In this document: in pieces, positions 4,719-5,220 of the stretch
Position numbering within the stretch: the first letter of the stretch is position 1
Layout: the number at the start of each line of letters is the position of its first letter
NCBI GenBank assembly: GCA_023403375.1
Contig: JAEYEN010000114.1
Location: 1 to 5,220 of the forward strand
Direction: 5' to 3'
Length of the DNA stretch: 5,220 nt
From: Bacillota bacterium
GTDB lineage: Bacteria; Bacillota; Clostridia; Christensenellales; Borkfalkiaceae
The notes under the pieces: model-generated
Told to the model about the DNA's origin: nothing
The model's database searches: none
The model's input: the letters and a program-made list of their open reading frames with translations, nothing else
Program-made: the position numbers and the translations under genes

Positions 4719-5220
4719 ATGAAAGAAAGTATCAGAGAACTTATCGACATTTCCGCTTATGCGGGCGGCAGGGCGGACTATACTCAGGGCGGCGGCGGAA
4801 ACACGTCCGTTAAAAACGAGCATAACGGTATTATGCTTATAAAAGCGTCAGGGTACAGGCTTAAAGATATTACAGAGAACACGGCGTTCGTCGCGGTGGA
4901 CCAGAAAAAAATCAAAGATTATTATAACTCGGTCGATTTATCGATAAAAAAGGATTACGAAAAAGAGAGTGCGGAACTATCCAAAAATTCCGTTATTTCT
5001 ATGGAAGGCATAGCCACGCTGAGACCGAGCGTGGAAGTAGGTTTCCACGCAATACTTAAAAAATACGTTATCCATACCCATTCGGTTTACGCCAACGTTT
5101 TAACCTGCGCAAAGGAAGGCGAAGCGCTTGCCGAAAAACTGTTTAAGGATAAAGATTTCGGCTTTGTTTTCCTGCCTTATATCAACCCCGGTTTCGAACT
5201 TACGCTTGCAATGAAAAAAG
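4719..5220 (+). CDS. Class II aldolase/adducin family protein, 3' end beyond the window
   Basis: Open from the ATG at 4719 to the window edge (167 codons seen), with a good Shine-Dalgarno. Family motifs appear in order: TQGGGGNTSVK (22-32, phosphate loop around N28), IKASGYRL (41-48), the catalytic-glutamate segment LRPSVEVGFH with E106 and H110, and the zinc-binding H119-T-H121. LPYINPGFEL (152-161) follows. The third zinc histidine lies beyond the edge. The GGGGNTS loop and the P-G-x-x-L segment resemble the aldolase half of RhaAD/YuxG-type proteins (predicted bifunctional aldolase/dehydrogenase) more than single-domain FucA. Those proteins carry a C-terminal SDR, so whether this gene encodes one cannot be seen. 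Here the motif residues are intact, unlike the second domain of the preceding protein. It is likely part of the same sugar-phosphate pathway. Co-transcription with the preceding gene is plausible, modulated by the hairpin at 4674-4700. Substrate unknown. Confidence 0.85.
   Translation, partial: MKESIRELIDISAYAGGRADYTQGGGGNTSVKNEHNGIMLIKASGYRLKDITENTAFVAVDQKKIKDYYNSVDLSIKKDYEKESAELSKNSVISMEGIATLRPSVEVGFHAILKKYVIHTHSVYANVLTCAKEGEALAEKLFKDKDFGFVFLPYINPGFELTLAMKK

Overview
The window looks like chromosomal DNA from an anaerobic Firmicute, probably a gut-type Clostridia lineage. The signs are a Firmicutes-like uracil phosphoribosyltransferase, purine-rich AAGGAG/AAAGGGG ribosome binding sites, near-consensus sigma-A promoters, and AT-rich spacers between moderately AT-rich genes. 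This placement is an inference; no 16S or other marker gene is present. All five genes lie on the + strand. I see no transposase, phage gene, tRNA, rRNA or CRISPR array.

Layout: (1) positions 1-551 hold the 3' part of upp (pyrimidine salvage), closed by a strong intrinsic terminator at 621-657. (2) A near-perfect promoter (710-738) drives a PHP-domain protein of unknown substrate (785-2059). (3) The 226-bp spacer 2060-2285 holds a degenerate tandem array with an 11-bp period. (4) A sorbitol-6-phosphate 2-dehydrogenase-like short-chain dehydrogenase follows (2286-3062). (5) A second near-consensus promoter (3207-3235), whose -35 box is overlapped by a perfect 10-bp inverted repeat, drives a 429-residue protein (3271-4560). 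That protein consists of two fused class II aldolase domains, the second of which has lost the active-site residues. (6) A structured 158-bp spacer leads to a further class II aldolase (4719 onward) that runs off the window.

Upp is an unrelated housekeeping neighbour. The other four genes read as a carbohydrate catabolic locus. The dehydrogenase would interconvert a sugar alcohol phosphate and a ketose phosphate. The class II aldolases would cleave or epimerise a sugar phosphate. The PHP protein is a candidate metal-dependent phosphoesterase. A class II aldolase plus an SDR is also the content of the bifunctional RhaAD-type aldolase/dehydrogenase fusions, here as separate genes. The actual sugar cannot be read from the sequence, and no transporter, kinase or regulator is in view.

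The most notable points are the fused aldolase with a degenerate second half, the palindrome sitting on its promoter, and the 11-bp phased repeat found in two separate spacers.
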